This document shows, piece after piece, positions 35,986 through 44,724 of a stretch of DNA of 64,000 nucleotides. Under the pieces are notes generated by a model. The model saw only the letters and a program-made list of their open reading frames with translations. It had not been told where the DNA came from and did not search any database. Position 1 is the stretch's first letter; each line of letters opens with the position of its first letter. Location: assembly GCF_900635955.1 (NCBI RefSeq), contig NZ_LR134201.1:1054001-1118000 (forward strand), written 5' to 3'. The translations under genes and the position numbers were made by a program. This DNA comes from Cedecea lapagei (GTDB lineage: Bacteria > Pseudomonadota > Gammaproteobacteria > Enterobacterales > Enterobacteriaceae).

Positions 35986-36336
35986 CTAGTACCACTGCAG
36001 TTTACTTTCCCATCCTTTCAGCTCCATGCACTGATAAAACAGGCTGTCCCGGCTATCGCGATTGACATCTAAGACGTAGCTTTCAATCTCCGGTTTTTTC
36101 ACCGCCTTGGTTTTTTCCCCATCACAATCCTCTTTTTTACCGCAGGCTTCATAGTAAGTTTTGTATTTAGTCCGCTGCGCGACCTCGTTTTTCACCGGGT
36201 ATTTCTGCTCGGCCTGGGTTTCACAGGCGGCGCGAGCGGTGGTGTACTCTTCGGCGTTGCTGCGGGTTTTCACCCACTTTGAGGCGCAGCCGCTCAGTAA
36301 TAAACAACACATCAGGGTAATAAGGGATTTATTCAT
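35986..36336 (-). CDS. Putative lipoprotein of unknown function
   Basis: 116-aa protein with a lipobox LLSGC (C17), so probably lipidated and anchored to a membrane. The mature region has five more cysteines and many Lys/Glu. Its start overlaps the stop of the HTH regulator by 4 nt (ATGA), so it is the last gene of the DUF2975-HTH-lipoprotein operon. Family not recognised. Confidence 0.7.
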   Translation of the reverse strand: MNKSLITLMCCLLLSGCASKWVKTRSNAEEYTTARAACETQAEQKYPVKNEVAQRTKYKTYYEACGKKEDCDGEKTKAVKKPEIESYVLDVNRDSRDSLFYQCMELKGWESKLQWY

Positions 36337-36548
36337 GGCTCGTGCTCTTCCTCATAGCGAAACAGATCTCCTGGTTGACAGTCCAGCGCCTTACACAGCC
36401 GCTCAACCGTATCGAGCTTGATGCCTTTTATTTTTCCATTTTTCATCAATGACAAATTCGCCTCGGTGATATCTATGGCGGCGGCCAGCTCTTTTGAACG
36501 TATTTTTCTTTTGGCCATCATGACATCAAGCGTAATTACAATTGCCAC
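36333..36548 (-). CDS. YozG-like XRE/Cro-type transcriptional regulator
   Basis: 71-aa helix-turn-helix protein: MMAKRKIRSKELAAAIDIT, then ANLSLMKNGKIKGI and LCKALDCQPGDLFRY. This short, almost HTH-only form is commonly encoded next to DUF2975 membrane proteins, as here. It lies 9 bp downstream of the DUF2975 gene and overlaps the lipoprotein gene. Probably controls its own operon. Confidence 0.85.
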   Translation of the reverse strand: MAIVITLDVMMAKRKIRSKELAAAIDITEANLSLMKNGKIKGIKLDTVERLCKALDCQPGDLFRYEEEHEP

Positions 36549-36557
36549 CTAAAAACC

Positions 36558-37145
36558 TTATATATAGAGCGCGTTTTCTTCGCGGATTTTGATGGATTCG
36601 CGGATCATCCAGGCGAACGCACAAAGAATGATTCCAACGACCACTTCAGAAACGCCATTAGTTGAGAGCCCCAGTGAAAAGACAAAAATCTTTTCCCCGG
36701 ATGGCAGATCCAGTGAGACAGCCAGGCTCTGGAATGTCCAGCTCAGCTGATACACAAAGGGACTGATAATGTTCAGTATACCTGCAGCCCACAGCAGCTT
36801 GAAGTTGCGTGCGGTCCAGAGTTCATTTTGAGATAAGCGCAGGAAAAAGAGACCGGTGAGTAACCATACCAGGGAGGTAATGAGAACCGGCAGCAGGTCA
36901 AGCAGAAAGAGCAGGGCGATGGCAAGCTTTGAAAGCGTAAAGCCCGGATCGGCCAGCAGAGGCTGGCTGTCTGACAGCGCTTGCAGGATCCCGTGCAGTA
37001 CCACCTCGCCGTGGCAGATCCACATATAGAGTTCGCCCACGGCGTAGACGAGGCAGAGTCCCCAGGCAAGTATCGCCGTACTTTTGCCGACATAGCTAAG
37101 GCGAGTCAATGAGCGCTGCTGGGGAGTGGTGATTGGCTGTTTCAT
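36558..37145 (-). CDS. DUF2975 family membrane protein
   Basis: 195-aa protein with four hydrophobic segments: around TAILAWGLCLVYAVGELYMW, LAIALLFLLDLLPVLITSLV, the stretch near LLWAAGILNIISPFVYQL, and VVVGIILCAFAWMI. This is the DUF2975 pattern. It is paired with the HTH gene downstream. Function unknown. Inserted between htpG and adk, which are neighbours in E. coli. Confidence 0.8.
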   Translation of the reverse strand: MKQPITTPQQRSLTRLSYVGKSTAILAWGLCLVYAVGELYMWICHGEVVLHGILQALSDSQPLLADPGFTLSKLAIALLFLLDLLPVLITSLVWLLTGLFFLRLSQNELWTARNFKLLWAAGILNIISPFVYQLSWTFQSLAVSLDLPSGEKIFVFSLGLSTNGVSEVVVGIILCAFAWMIRESIKIREENALYI

Positions 37146-37430
37146 ATTTTAGTTGTCCATAACAAAGTGAGATTTCACGCAGATTATGGCAGCATAAATT
37201 ATCGTATTACAATAATTATTTTCTTTTTTGAGATAATTTTTGCGGTGGTTTTTTCCAGGCGAGCGAGCCGCAGTTTTCGGCTGGAGCGATTCTGGTCCAC
37301 GGAAGACGGGGAAAATGGCTCGCCCGACAGGGCGCCCATCCCCGCCGCTTCCTTGTGATGATACCGCCTTTAGTGGTATGGTTTTCGCCTCAAATTCGAT
37401 TGAATAATTAAACGTATGGGGAATTACGCA

Positions 37431-38075
37431 ATGCGTATCATTCTGCTCGGCGCGCCGGGCGCAGGTAAAGGGACTCAGGCTCAGTTCATCATGGAGAAAT
37501 ACGGTATTCCGCAAATCTCCACCGGTGATATGCTGCGTGCCGCGGTCAAATCTGGTTCAGAATTGGGTAAACAGGCCAAAGACATCATGGATGCTGGCAA
37601 GCTGGTGACCGATGAACTGGTTATCGCCCTGGTTAAAGAGCGCATTGCGCAGGAAGACTGCCGTAACGGTTTCCTGCTGGACGGTTTCCCACGCACTATC
37701 CCGCAGGCGGACGCCATGAAAGAAGCGGGCATCAAGGTTGACTTCGTGCTGGAGTTCGCCGTACCGGACGAGCTGATCGTTGACCGTATCGTTGGCCGCC
37801 GCGTACACGCTGCTTCCGGCCGCGTTTATCACATCAAATTCAACCCGCCGAAGGTTGAAGGCAAAGACGATGTGACCGGCGAAGAGCTGACCACCCGTAA
37901 GGACGATCAGGAAGAGACCGTGCGTAAGCGCCTGGTGGAATATCATCAGATGACCGCGCCGCTGATCGGCTACTACTCTAAAGAAGCGCAGGCGGGTAAC
38001 ACCCGTTACGCTAAAGTTGACGGCACCCAGGCCGTGGCTGACGTTCGCGCAGAGCTGGAAAAAATCCTCGGATAA
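37431..38075 (+). CDS. adk: Adenylate kinase
   Basis: 214-aa enzyme, ATP + AMP to 2 ADP. The P-loop GAPGAGKGTQ is near the N-terminus, DGFPRTIPQAD is the AMP region, and the long-type LID runs about 122-159. An in-frame ATG at 37416 would add five residues, but 37431 (MRIILLGAPG) is the standard start with GGGG upstream. Confidence 0.97.
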   Translation: MRIILLGAPGAGKGTQAQFIMEKYGIPQISTGDMLRAAVKSGSELGKQAKDIMDAGKLVTDELVIALVKERIAQEDCRNGFLLDGFPRTIPQADAMKEAGIKVDFVLEFAVPDELIVDRIVGRRVHAASGRVYHIKFNPPKVEGKDDVTGEELTTRKDDQEETVRKRLVEYHQMTAPLIGYYSKEAQAGNTRYAKVDGTQAVADVRAELEKILG

Positions 38076-38095
38076 TTTCCCGCCGCACAATCAAT

Positions 38096-38113
38096 ACCAG
38101 GGCATGCCCTGGT
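38096..38113. repeat. 18-bp perfect palindrome, copy 1 (adk-hemH)
   Basis: ACCAGGGCATGCCCTGGT lies 21 bp after the adk stop. The identical sequence recurs at 38242-38259. It has no T run here, so it is not a standard terminator. Confidence 0.8.
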
Positions 38114-38240
38114 GATATTGATGACAGACAGCGAAAAACGTGGTTTTCGGCTGTCTGGGGTAAACCAGAGAACATGATTCATTGTTTTTATAAGATCGGC
38201 GTTCAGATTTTTCAGGACAATGGATTTTGTCAGAAGCGAG

Positions 38241-38267
38241 TACCAGGGCATGCCCTGGTATTTTTTT
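38241..38267 (+). terminator. Palindrome copy 2 with T run (adk-hemH terminator)
   Basis: A 20-bp perfect palindrome, TACCAGGGCATGCCCTGGTA (38241-38260), followed by seven Ts. It can fold as a stem with a CATG loop. Its core is identical to the palindrome 146 bp upstream. A separate hairpin (AGACAGC with GCTGTCT) lies between them around 38124-38155. Confidence 0.75.
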
Positions 38268-38354
38268 GCTCTCATTTTCCCCTTTCACTGTAATCGGTTC
38301 TCGTTTCGCTCTTTTACGTTACAATTGACGGCAATTTATTGATAAGGGGTGGGA

Positions 38355-39317
38355 ATGAATCAGGAAAAAATAGGTATTTTACTGGCGAACCTTGGCACGC
38401 CGAGCGCCCCGACTCCGGCGGCGGTCAGCCGCTATCTGCGTCAGTTCCTGAGCGATAAGCGAGTGGTGGATACGCCTCGTCTGCTGTGGTGGCCTTTACT
38501 TCGCGGCGTTATTCTGCCGCTGCGTTCGCCGCGTGTGGCCAAACTCTATCAGTCTATCTGGATGGAAGAGGGCTCGCCGCTGATGGTTTATAGCCGTCGG
38601 CAGGAGAAGGCGTTGGCGCAGCAGCTCCCGGACACGCCGGTCGCGCTGGGCATGAGCTACGGCGAGCCGTCGCTGAAAAGCGCGGTAGATGACCTGCTGG
38701 CGCAGAACGTTACCCACATTGTGGTGCTGCCGCTTTATCCGCAGTTTTCCTGCTCAACCGTTGCGGCCGTGTGGGATGAACTTGGACGGATCTTCGCCGA
38801 CTACCGCAGCATGCCTTCGCTTTCCCTGATTCGTGACTATGCAACCGACCCGGCGTACATCAACGCGCTGGCGGCCTCGGTTAAGCGTTCCTTTGCCGAA
38901 CACGGCGAGCCGGATCTGCTGCTGCTTTCCTACCACGGTATTCCGCAGCGTTATGCAAATGAAGGTGATGACTACCCGCAGCGCTGTCGTGACACGACCC
39001 GTGAGCTGCTGAGCGCGCTTGAGCTGCCGCCTGAAAAGGTGATGATGACCTACCAGTCGCGCTTTGGCCGCGAACCGTGGCTGATGCCGTATACCGACGA
39101 AACGCTGAAAATGCTGGCCGAAAAGGGCGTGAAGCATATCCAGGTGATGTGTCCGGGCTTCTCCTCTGACTGTCTGGAAACCCTTGAAGAGATGGCGGTG
39201 CAGAACCGGGAAGTGTTTATCGAAGCGGGCGGCACGAAGTATGAATACATTCCTGCGCTCAACGACGATCCGGCCCATATCGCGATGATGGTTAATCTGG
39301 TGGCGCGGTATCGCTAA
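38355..39317 (+). CDS. hemH: Ferrochelatase
   Basis: 320-aa last enzyme of haem synthesis; it inserts Fe2+ into protoporphyrin IX. The active-site histidine is in LLLLSYHGIPQRY. The ATG at 38355 has AAGGGG 5 nt upstream; a GTG at 38349 is in frame but less likely. The length equals E. coli HemH. E. coli has aes between hemH and gsk; here gsk follows directly. Confidence 0.97.
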   Translation: MNQEKIGILLANLGTPSAPTPAAVSRYLRQFLSDKRVVDTPRLLWWPLLRGVILPLRSPRVAKLYQSIWMEEGSPLMVYSRRQEKALAQQLPDTPVALGMSYGEPSLKSAVDDLLAQNVTHIVVLPLYPQFSCSTVAAVWDELGRIFADYRSMPSLSLIRDYATDPAYINALAASVKRSFAEHGEPDLLLLSYHGIPQRYANEGDDYPQRCRDTTRELLSALELPPEKVMMTYQSRFGREPWLMPYTDETLKMLAEKGVKHIQVMCPGFSSDCLETLEEMAVQNREVFIEAGGTKYEYIPALNDDPAHIAMMVNLVARYR

Positions 39318-39380
39318 ATAGAATCCTGAGGCGGGGAGTGCTACTATTCTCCGCCTTATTAGCCAGCCCGTAACGACACC

Positions 39381-40685
39381 ATGAAATTTCCCGGCAAACG
39401 CAAATCCAAACACTACTTCCCCGTCAGCGCCCGCGACCCTCTCTTACAGCAAACTCAGCCCGAAGCCGAAAGCGGTTCTTCCTGGGTGGTCGGCATCGAT
39501 CAAACATTGGTCGACATTGAAGCCAAAGTGGACGATGAATTTGTACAGCGTTATGGACTGAGCTTTGGCCACTCTCTGGTGATTGAGGATGATGTTGCCG
39601 AGGCGCTCTACAAAGAGCTGGTGACCAGCAATTTGATTACCCACCAGTTTGCCGGTGGCACTATCGGCAATACTATGCACAACTACTCTGTACTGGCCGA
39701 TGACCGCTCGGTGCTGCTCGGCGTGATGTGCAGAAATGTTGAAATCGGCAGCTACGCCTACCGCTACCTCTGCAACACTTCAAGCCGCACCGACCTGAAC
39801 TATCTACAGGGCGTTGATGGCCCGATTGGCCGCTGCTTTACGCTGATAGGCGATCAGGGGGAGCGTACTTTTGCCATCAGTCCTGGCCATATGAACCAGC
39901 TGCGTGCCGAGAGTATTCCTGAAGAGGTCATTGCCGGAGCGTCAGCGCTGGTTTTGACCTCTTACCTGGTGCGCTGCAAACCGGGTGAGCCGATGCCTGA
40001 CGCCACGATGCAGGCGATTAGCTGGGCGAAGAAACATAACGTGCCAGTGGTGCTGACGCTCGGCACCAAATACGTGATTGCCGAGAATCCGGCCTGGTGG
40101 CAGGAATTCCTGCGCGAAAACGTTTCGATCCTGGCGATGAATGAAGAAGAGGGCGAGGCGCTAACCGGAGAAAGCGATCCGCTTCTGGCCGCGGATAAGG
40201 CGCTGGACTGGGTTGACCTGGTGCTTTGCACCGCCGGGCCAGTTGGACTTTATATGGCTGGCTATACCGAAGAGGCCGCCAAACGCAAAACACAGCATCC
40301 TCTTTTGCCGGGGGCTATCGCCGAATTCAACCAGTACGAATTTAGCCGTGCGATGCGCCTGAAAGACTGCGCCGAGCCGCTGCGTATCTACTCCCATATC
40401 GCCCCTTACATGGGGGGCCCGGAGAAGATCATGAACACCAACGGCGCTGGCGACGGCGCGCTGGCAGCGCTGTTGCACGACATCACCGCGAATAACTACC
40501 ATCGCAGCAACGTGCCTAACTCCAGCAAGCACAAGCTGACCTGGCTGAGCTATTCCTCGCTGGCGCAGGTGTGTAAATACGCTAACCGCGTTAGCTATCA
40601 GGTATTGAATCAGCACTCTCCGCGCCTGACGCGCGGCCTGCCCGAGCGGGAAGACAGCCTCGAAGAGTCCTACTGGGAACGTTGA
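39381..40685 (+). CDS. gsk: Inosine-guanosine kinase
   Basis: 434-aa PfkB/ribokinase-family enzyme that phosphorylates inosine and guanosine in purine salvage. The catalytic motif NTNGAGDGALAALL is near the C-terminus. Same length as E. coli Gsk. A terminator follows. Confidence 0.96.
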   Translation: MKFPGKRKSKHYFPVSARDPLLQQTQPEAESGSSWVVGIDQTLVDIEAKVDDEFVQRYGLSFGHSLVIEDDVAEALYKELVTSNLITHQFAGGTIGNTMHNYSVLADDRSVLLGVMCRNVEIGSYAYRYLCNTSSRTDLNYLQGVDGPIGRCFTLIGDQGERTFAISPGHMNQLRAESIPEEVIAGASALVLTSYLVRCKPGEPMPDATMQAISWAKKHNVPVVLTLGTKYVIAENPAWWQEFLRENVSILAMNEEEGEALTGESDPLLAADKALDWVDLVLCTAGPVGLYMAGYTEEAAKRKTQHPLLPGAIAEFNQYEFSRAMRLKDCAEPLRIYSHIAPYMGGPEKIMNTNGAGDGALAALLHDITANNYHRSNVPNSSKHKLTWLSYSSLAQVCKYANRVSYQVLNQHSPRLTRGLPEREDSLEESYWER

Positions 40686-40708
40686 TTTTTGCGTAAGGAG
40701 TTATTAAA

Positions 40709-40736
40709 GGCCGGAAGCTATGTTTCCGGCTTTTTT
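40709..40736 (+). terminator. Terminator of gsk
   Basis: GGCCGGAA pairs with TTCCGGC(T) around GCTATG, followed by six Ts (40731-40736). The T run overlaps the first operator repeat of the hipB-like gene. Confidence 0.85.
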
Positions 40737-40784
40737 ACACGCTAGTACCGGTAAAACTAGTTTTACACGCTAGTGCCGGTAAAA
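40733..40784 (+). promoter_or_regulatory. Tandem operator-like repeats upstream of hipB
   Basis: Two near-identical 24-bp units, 40733-40756 and 40761-40784, lie 28 bp apart. Each begins TTTTACACGCTAGT and ends CCGGTAAAA, so each also has TTTTAC/GTAAAA inverted ends. They differ at one position (A or G). The layout is that of autorepressor operators of hipBA-type loci. Confidence 0.7.
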
Positions 40785-40800
40785 ATTAGTGAGGTACATA

Positions 40801-41049
40801 ATGAAAATTACTTCCCCGGAACAATTGGCTATTTTCCTGAAGGATGCTCGCAAACAGGGTAAACAAACACAGGGGGCAGTGGCAGAGAAAGTCGGCTTAC
40901 GCCAGGATACCGTCTCAAAATTTGAGAATAACCCAGCCAAAACTCAGATTGATACATTATTTAAAATACTGTCGTCTATGAATATGGAGCTTCATATTGA
41001 GACGAAATCCAGCCAGGGGAGCTCTGAAGTCTGGAAAGAGGAGTGGTAA
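40801..41049 (+). CDS. HipB-like antitoxin / XRE repressor
   Basis: 82-aa helix-turn-helix protein: MKITSPEQLAIFLKDARKQ, then TQGAVAEKVGLRQDTVSKFE and LFKILSSMNMELHIETK, as in HipB. A GTG start at 40789 is in frame, but the ATG at 40801 has GAGG at 40791-40794. It should bind the tandem repeats upstream. The toxin partner directly downstream is broken, so this is an orphan antitoxin. Confidence 0.82.
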   Translation: MKITSPEQLAIFLKDARKQGKQTQGAVAEKVGLRQDTVSKFENNPAKTQIDTLFKILSSMNMELHIETKSSQGSSEVWKEEW

Positions 41050-41388
41050 ATGAATGGCTTTGCATGCAACTGGCAGGGTTGTATGGCCTGAAAGTTCCAG
41101 GATGCGAAATCATCACAACCCGTAATATTAAGGCTCTGGCCGTGGAGCGTTTCGATCGCCGTTTTGTGGATAATAATCGCTGGATTGCCCGTCTTCCGCA
41201 GGAGGATATTTGCCAGAAAATGTGGTTTTAGTGAAACAAGAATGTCGGAACTTATCGACGAATTTTATCAAAAAACGCCAGCAGTCCTGAGTGAAGCAAA
41301 AGCATTACTGCCGAAAAACTTTCCAAAGTCTATCAGCGATGCCATCTTCAATGGTGTGGAAAACGCCGCCCGGCGACTGGCGTTATAA
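41050..41388 (+). pseudogene. Decayed HipA-type kinase toxin
   Basis: Two out-of-frame pieces of a HipA protein. The first (to 41231) reads NEWLCMQLAGLYGLKVPGCE and VERFDRRF then LPQEDICQK, matching the HipA middle. The second (about 41226-41388) reads MSELIDEFYQKTP to ENAARRLAL, matching its C-terminal end. The N-terminal subdomain and most of the kinase core are deleted and the pieces are joined with a frameshift. HipA is normally about 440 aa, so no active kinase can be made. Confidence 0.8.
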
Positions 41389-41425
41389 AGAACAGGGTGG
41401 CGTGATATCTCCACCCTGGTATTGA

Positions 41426-43102
41426 TTAACCGGTCACCACTTCCTGTGCCACCGGCGGCACCAGCAGCCCCAGCATAGTATTGGCAATCTCTCTTTCTCC
41501 CATCACCACCTGATTTGCGCCGCGTTCGGTGATGTAATCCACTTCGTCATCGTAATGGGCGCGGGCGATGATTTCGATATCCGGGCATTTTGCTCTGGCC
41601 GCCGCGACGATTTCACCAGCCTCGTAGCCGTTCGGGATAGTCAGCAGCAGCCAGCGTGCGCAGTCCAGATGCGCCAGATTCATGATCTCTTCGTTAGCGG
41701 CATTGCCCAGCACGGCCCGGATACCCCGTTCGCGTAGCTCATCCACGCGGCTACGGGAGGTTTCAATCACCACCAGCGGCACGCCTTCGGCAAGCAGCTT
41801 CTCACCCAGCAGGCTGCCGACGCGGCCATAGCCGACCAGCAGCGCATGGTTACAGATATCCACCGGGATTTGTCGCTCTTCCTCGATGGCCTCTTCCAGG
41901 GTTTGTTCGTCCAGGGTCTCGGTTTTTTCGAGGTAGCGCTCAAGAACGGCAAACAGAATCGGGTTCAGCATAATCGACAGAATTGCGCCCGCCAGCACCA
42001 GGTTTTGCCCCGTCTGCGGCAGCAGATTCAGCGCCATCCCCAGGCCCGCCAGAATAAAGGCGAATTCGCCGATTTGTGCGAGGCTGGTGGCAATGGTCAG
42101 CGCGGTACGCTGGGAGTGGCCGAACATACGTACCAGCAGGAACGCGGCCAGTGATTTACCGAAGATGATGATGGCCAGCGTACCCAGCACCGCCAGCGGC
42201 TCCTGAATCAGGATCAGCGGATCAAACAGCATGCCGACGGAGACAAAGAACAGCACCGCGAATGCATCGCGCAGCGGCAGCGTGTCGTGCGCCGCGCGGT
42301 GGCTTAGTTCGGACTCGTTCAGCACCATGCCGGCGAAGAAGGCGCCCAGCGCGAAGGAGACGTCAAACAGCTCAACGGCACCAAAGGCGATGCCCAGCGC
42401 CAGAGCGAGGACGGACAGGGTAAACAGCTCACGGGAGCCGGTGGCGGCGCTGCGGGCCAGAATCCACGGCACAATGCGGCGGCCTACCAGCATCATCAGG
42501 GCGATAAAGGCGGCAACCTTACCGATGGTGATAGCCATATCCAGGCTCAGGGAGGCCAGGCCGACATCGCCCTTTTCCAGCATCCCGGCCACCGCAGGCA
42601 GCAGCACCAGCGTCAGGACCATCACCAGGTCTTCAACAATCAGCCAGCCGATGGCAATCTGCCCTCGCTGGGTGTCTATCAGCTGTCGCTCCTCAAGCGC
42701 GCGCAGCAGCACGACGGTACTCGCCGTCGACAAACAGAGCCCGAAGACGATACCGGTCATCAACGACCAGCCCATCAGCCAGGAAAGTGCCATGCCCAGC
42801 AGCGTCGCGACGCCAATCTGCGCGATCGCACCGGGGATGGCGATGGCCTTTACCGCCATCAAATCCTTCAATGAAAAATGCAGCCCGACGCCGAACATCA
42901 GCAGAATCACGCCTAATTCCGCCAGCTCAGGGGCAAGTTTGGTATCTGCAACAAAACCCGGAGTAAAGGGACCCGCCAGCACGCCTGCTAATAAATAGCC
43001 CACCAGCGGTGATATACGCAGCTTATTAGCCAGCATACCGAATAAAAAAGCGAGCACGAGACCACCAACAATGGTGGTGATAAGCGGTGTGGCGTGATGC
43101 AT
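41426..43102 (-). CDS. ybaL: YbaL family cation:proton antiporter
   Basis: 558-aa KefB/KefC-like transporter of the CPA2 family. About 12 membrane helices (to about residue 385) are followed by a TrkA-N/RCK domain with the nucleotide-binding glycines GYGRVGSLLGEKLL. An ATG at 43132 is in frame but 43102 (MHHATPLITTIVGG) matches E. coli. Function in E. coli is only partly known. Confidence 0.94.
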   Translation of the reverse strand: MHHATPLITTIVGGLVLAFLFGMLANKLRISPLVGYLLAGVLAGPFTPGFVADTKLAPELAELGVILLMFGVGLHFSLKDLMAVKAIAIPGAIAQIGVATLLGMALSWLMGWSLMTGIVFGLCLSTASTVVLLRALEERQLIDTQRGQIAIGWLIVEDLVMVLTLVLLPAVAGMLEKGDVGLASLSLDMAITIGKVAAFIALMMLVGRRIVPWILARSAATGSRELFTLSVLALALGIAFGAVELFDVSFALGAFFAGMVLNESELSHRAAHDTLPLRDAFAVLFFVSVGMLFDPLILIQEPLAVLGTLAIIIFGKSLAAFLLVRMFGHSQRTALTIATSLAQIGEFAFILAGLGMALNLLPQTGQNLVLAGAILSIMLNPILFAVLERYLEKTETLDEQTLEEAIEEERQIPVDICNHALLVGYGRVGSLLGEKLLAEGVPLVVIETSRSRVDELRERGIRAVLGNAANEEIMNLAHLDCARWLLLTIPNGYEAGEIVAAARAKCPDIEIIARAHYDDEVDYITERGANQVVMGEREIANTMLGLLVPPVAQEVVTG

Positions 43103-43217
43103 TCCGTCTCCTTTGGTTGGCCGATGTTCCAAAACGTTCTGTTACACAGTTTATGACAATTTCCCGGTCGGCGTTTATGAAAAATTGTTGAATTTTGGAT
43201 AAAAAGCGCATTTAGAT

Positions 43218-43249
43218 AAAAAAAAGGCTCTGAGTAGCATTTAACTCAG
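43218..43249 (-). terminator. Probable terminator downstream of fsr
   Basis: On the minus strand CTGAGT pairs with ACTCAG (43244-43249 with 43230-43235), followed by AGCC and a run of eight Ts. A second, longer hairpin (GCGGCCAAAG with CTTTGGCCGC, 43289-43313) sits right after the fsr stop without a T run. Confidence 0.6.
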
Positions 43250-43319
43250 TTATGTGAGGCAGCAACCAGAAGGGTATGGGGATGGGGTGCGGCCAAAGCA
43301 ATACTTTGGCCGCTAAAAC

Positions 43320-44537
43320 CTACGATTTATGGCGATTATCGGGCAGGAATATTGTCATAATGCCGAGGAGCGGCAGGAAGGCACATATTTTGTAGACCAA
43401 TTCGATACTCGTATGGTCGGCAATCAGCCCAAGCACGGCTGCACCAAGGCCGCCCATCCCGAAGGCAAATCCGAAAAACAGTCCGGAAACCATACCGATA
43501 CGTCCAGGTAATAGTTCCTGAGCGTAGACCAGAATGGCCGAGAATGCCGAGGCCAGAATAAAGCCAATGATGACCGTCAGCACGCCAGTCCAGTACAGCG
43601 AAGCGTAGGGTAAAACAAGGGTAAATGGCGCGACGCCGAGGATAGAGCCCCAAATCACGTATTTTCTACCAATTTTGTCCCCCACCGGCCCGCCGATAAC
43701 GGTGCCCGCAGCGACGGCAAACAGGAAGGCGAACAGGTGGATCTGGGCATTTTGTACCGATAATCCGAATTTTTCCATCAGGTAGAAGGTGAAGTAGCTG
43801 CTGATGCTCGCCATATAGAAGTACTTGGAGAAGATCAGCAGCAGCAGAATAGAGACCGCCAGGATCACTTTGTTACGCGGCAGCGGGTTGACCACCGGCA
43901 CGGCAGGGCGACTTTTGGCGATTTTGTGCTGAGCTGAATACCAGCGGCTGATTTGCAGCAGAACCACAATCGCCAGCAGGGCCGCGAGAACGAACCACGC
44001 GACGTTGCCTTTGCCGTACGGGGCAATAATGATTGCCGCCAGCAACGGCCCCAGAGAGCTGCCGAAGTTGCCGCCCACCTGGAACAGCGACTGCGCAAGC
44101 CCGTGACGGCCACCGGAGGCCATACGCGCCACGCGTGAGGACTCTGGGTGGAATACCGAGGAACCGGTGCCGACCAGGGCTGCCGCCACCAGCACCGCCG
44201 GGAAACTGCCCGCCAGCGCCAGCAGTACCAGGCCACAGAGGGTAAAGCACATGCCAATCGGCAGCGACCACGGCATCGGGTATTTGTCGGTGTAGTAGCC
44301 TACCAGCGGCTGCAGCAGCGATGAAGAGAGCTGGAAGGTCAGGGTGATCATCCCGATTTGCATAAAGCTCAGGGAGAACTCGGCCTGTAGCAAGGGGTAG
44401 ATAGCCAGAATCAGCGATTGAATCATGTCGTTAAGCAGATGGGAGAGGCTTATTGCGCCGAGGATCCCAAAGGCGGTGCGCGCTTTTTTTTGCTCCGGAG
44501 GCGTACCCGGCTGGGTGAGGGTTTGAGAGCTTGCCAT
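43320..44537 (-). CDS. fsr: Fosmidomycin resistance efflux protein Fsr
   Basis: 405-aa major-facilitator transporter with 12 hydrophobic segments; E. coli Fsr is 406 aa. The ATG at 44537 (MASSQTLTQPGTPPEQ) is chosen over an upstream in-frame ATG at 44648 because it gives the known N-terminus. Exports fosmidomycin when overexpressed; natural substrate unclear. Confidence 0.94.
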   Translation of the reverse strand: MASSQTLTQPGTPPEQKKARTAFGILGAISLSHLLNDMIQSLILAIYPLLQAEFSLSFMQIGMITLTFQLSSSLLQPLVGYYTDKYPMPWSLPIGMCFTLCGLVLLALAGSFPAVLVAAALVGTGSSVFHPESSRVARMASGGRHGLAQSLFQVGGNFGSSLGPLLAAIIIAPYGKGNVAWFVLAALLAIVVLLQISRWYSAQHKIAKSRPAVPVVNPLPRNKVILAVSILLLLIFSKYFYMASISSYFTFYLMEKFGLSVQNAQIHLFAFLFAVAAGTVIGGPVGDKIGRKYVIWGSILGVAPFTLVLPYASLYWTGVLTVIIGFILASAFSAILVYAQELLPGRIGMVSGLFFGFAFGMGGLGAAVLGLIADHTSIELVYKICAFLPLLGIMTIFLPDNRHKS

Positions 44538-44724
44538 AATTACCTGTACGACGGTTATTGTTTTTAGAGCGGGCGACGCAGGAAATCGCCCGGAAGAAAT
44601 TCTTACCCTGCTAACATACTCGTGCAGGGGATTTGAAGAAAGTCGCATTTCGGAAAAGTTAGTTGTCTATCCTGACCGCTATCTGGTATTTCTGCGCAGT
44701 TACATTTTGACATGGAGATGGGCA

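Noticed and set aside
38091..38288. A 65-codon minus-strand frame in the adk-hemH spacer
   Set aside because: It reads through both palindromes and a hairpin, has no ribosome-binding site, and resembles no protein; the repeats explain the sequence better.
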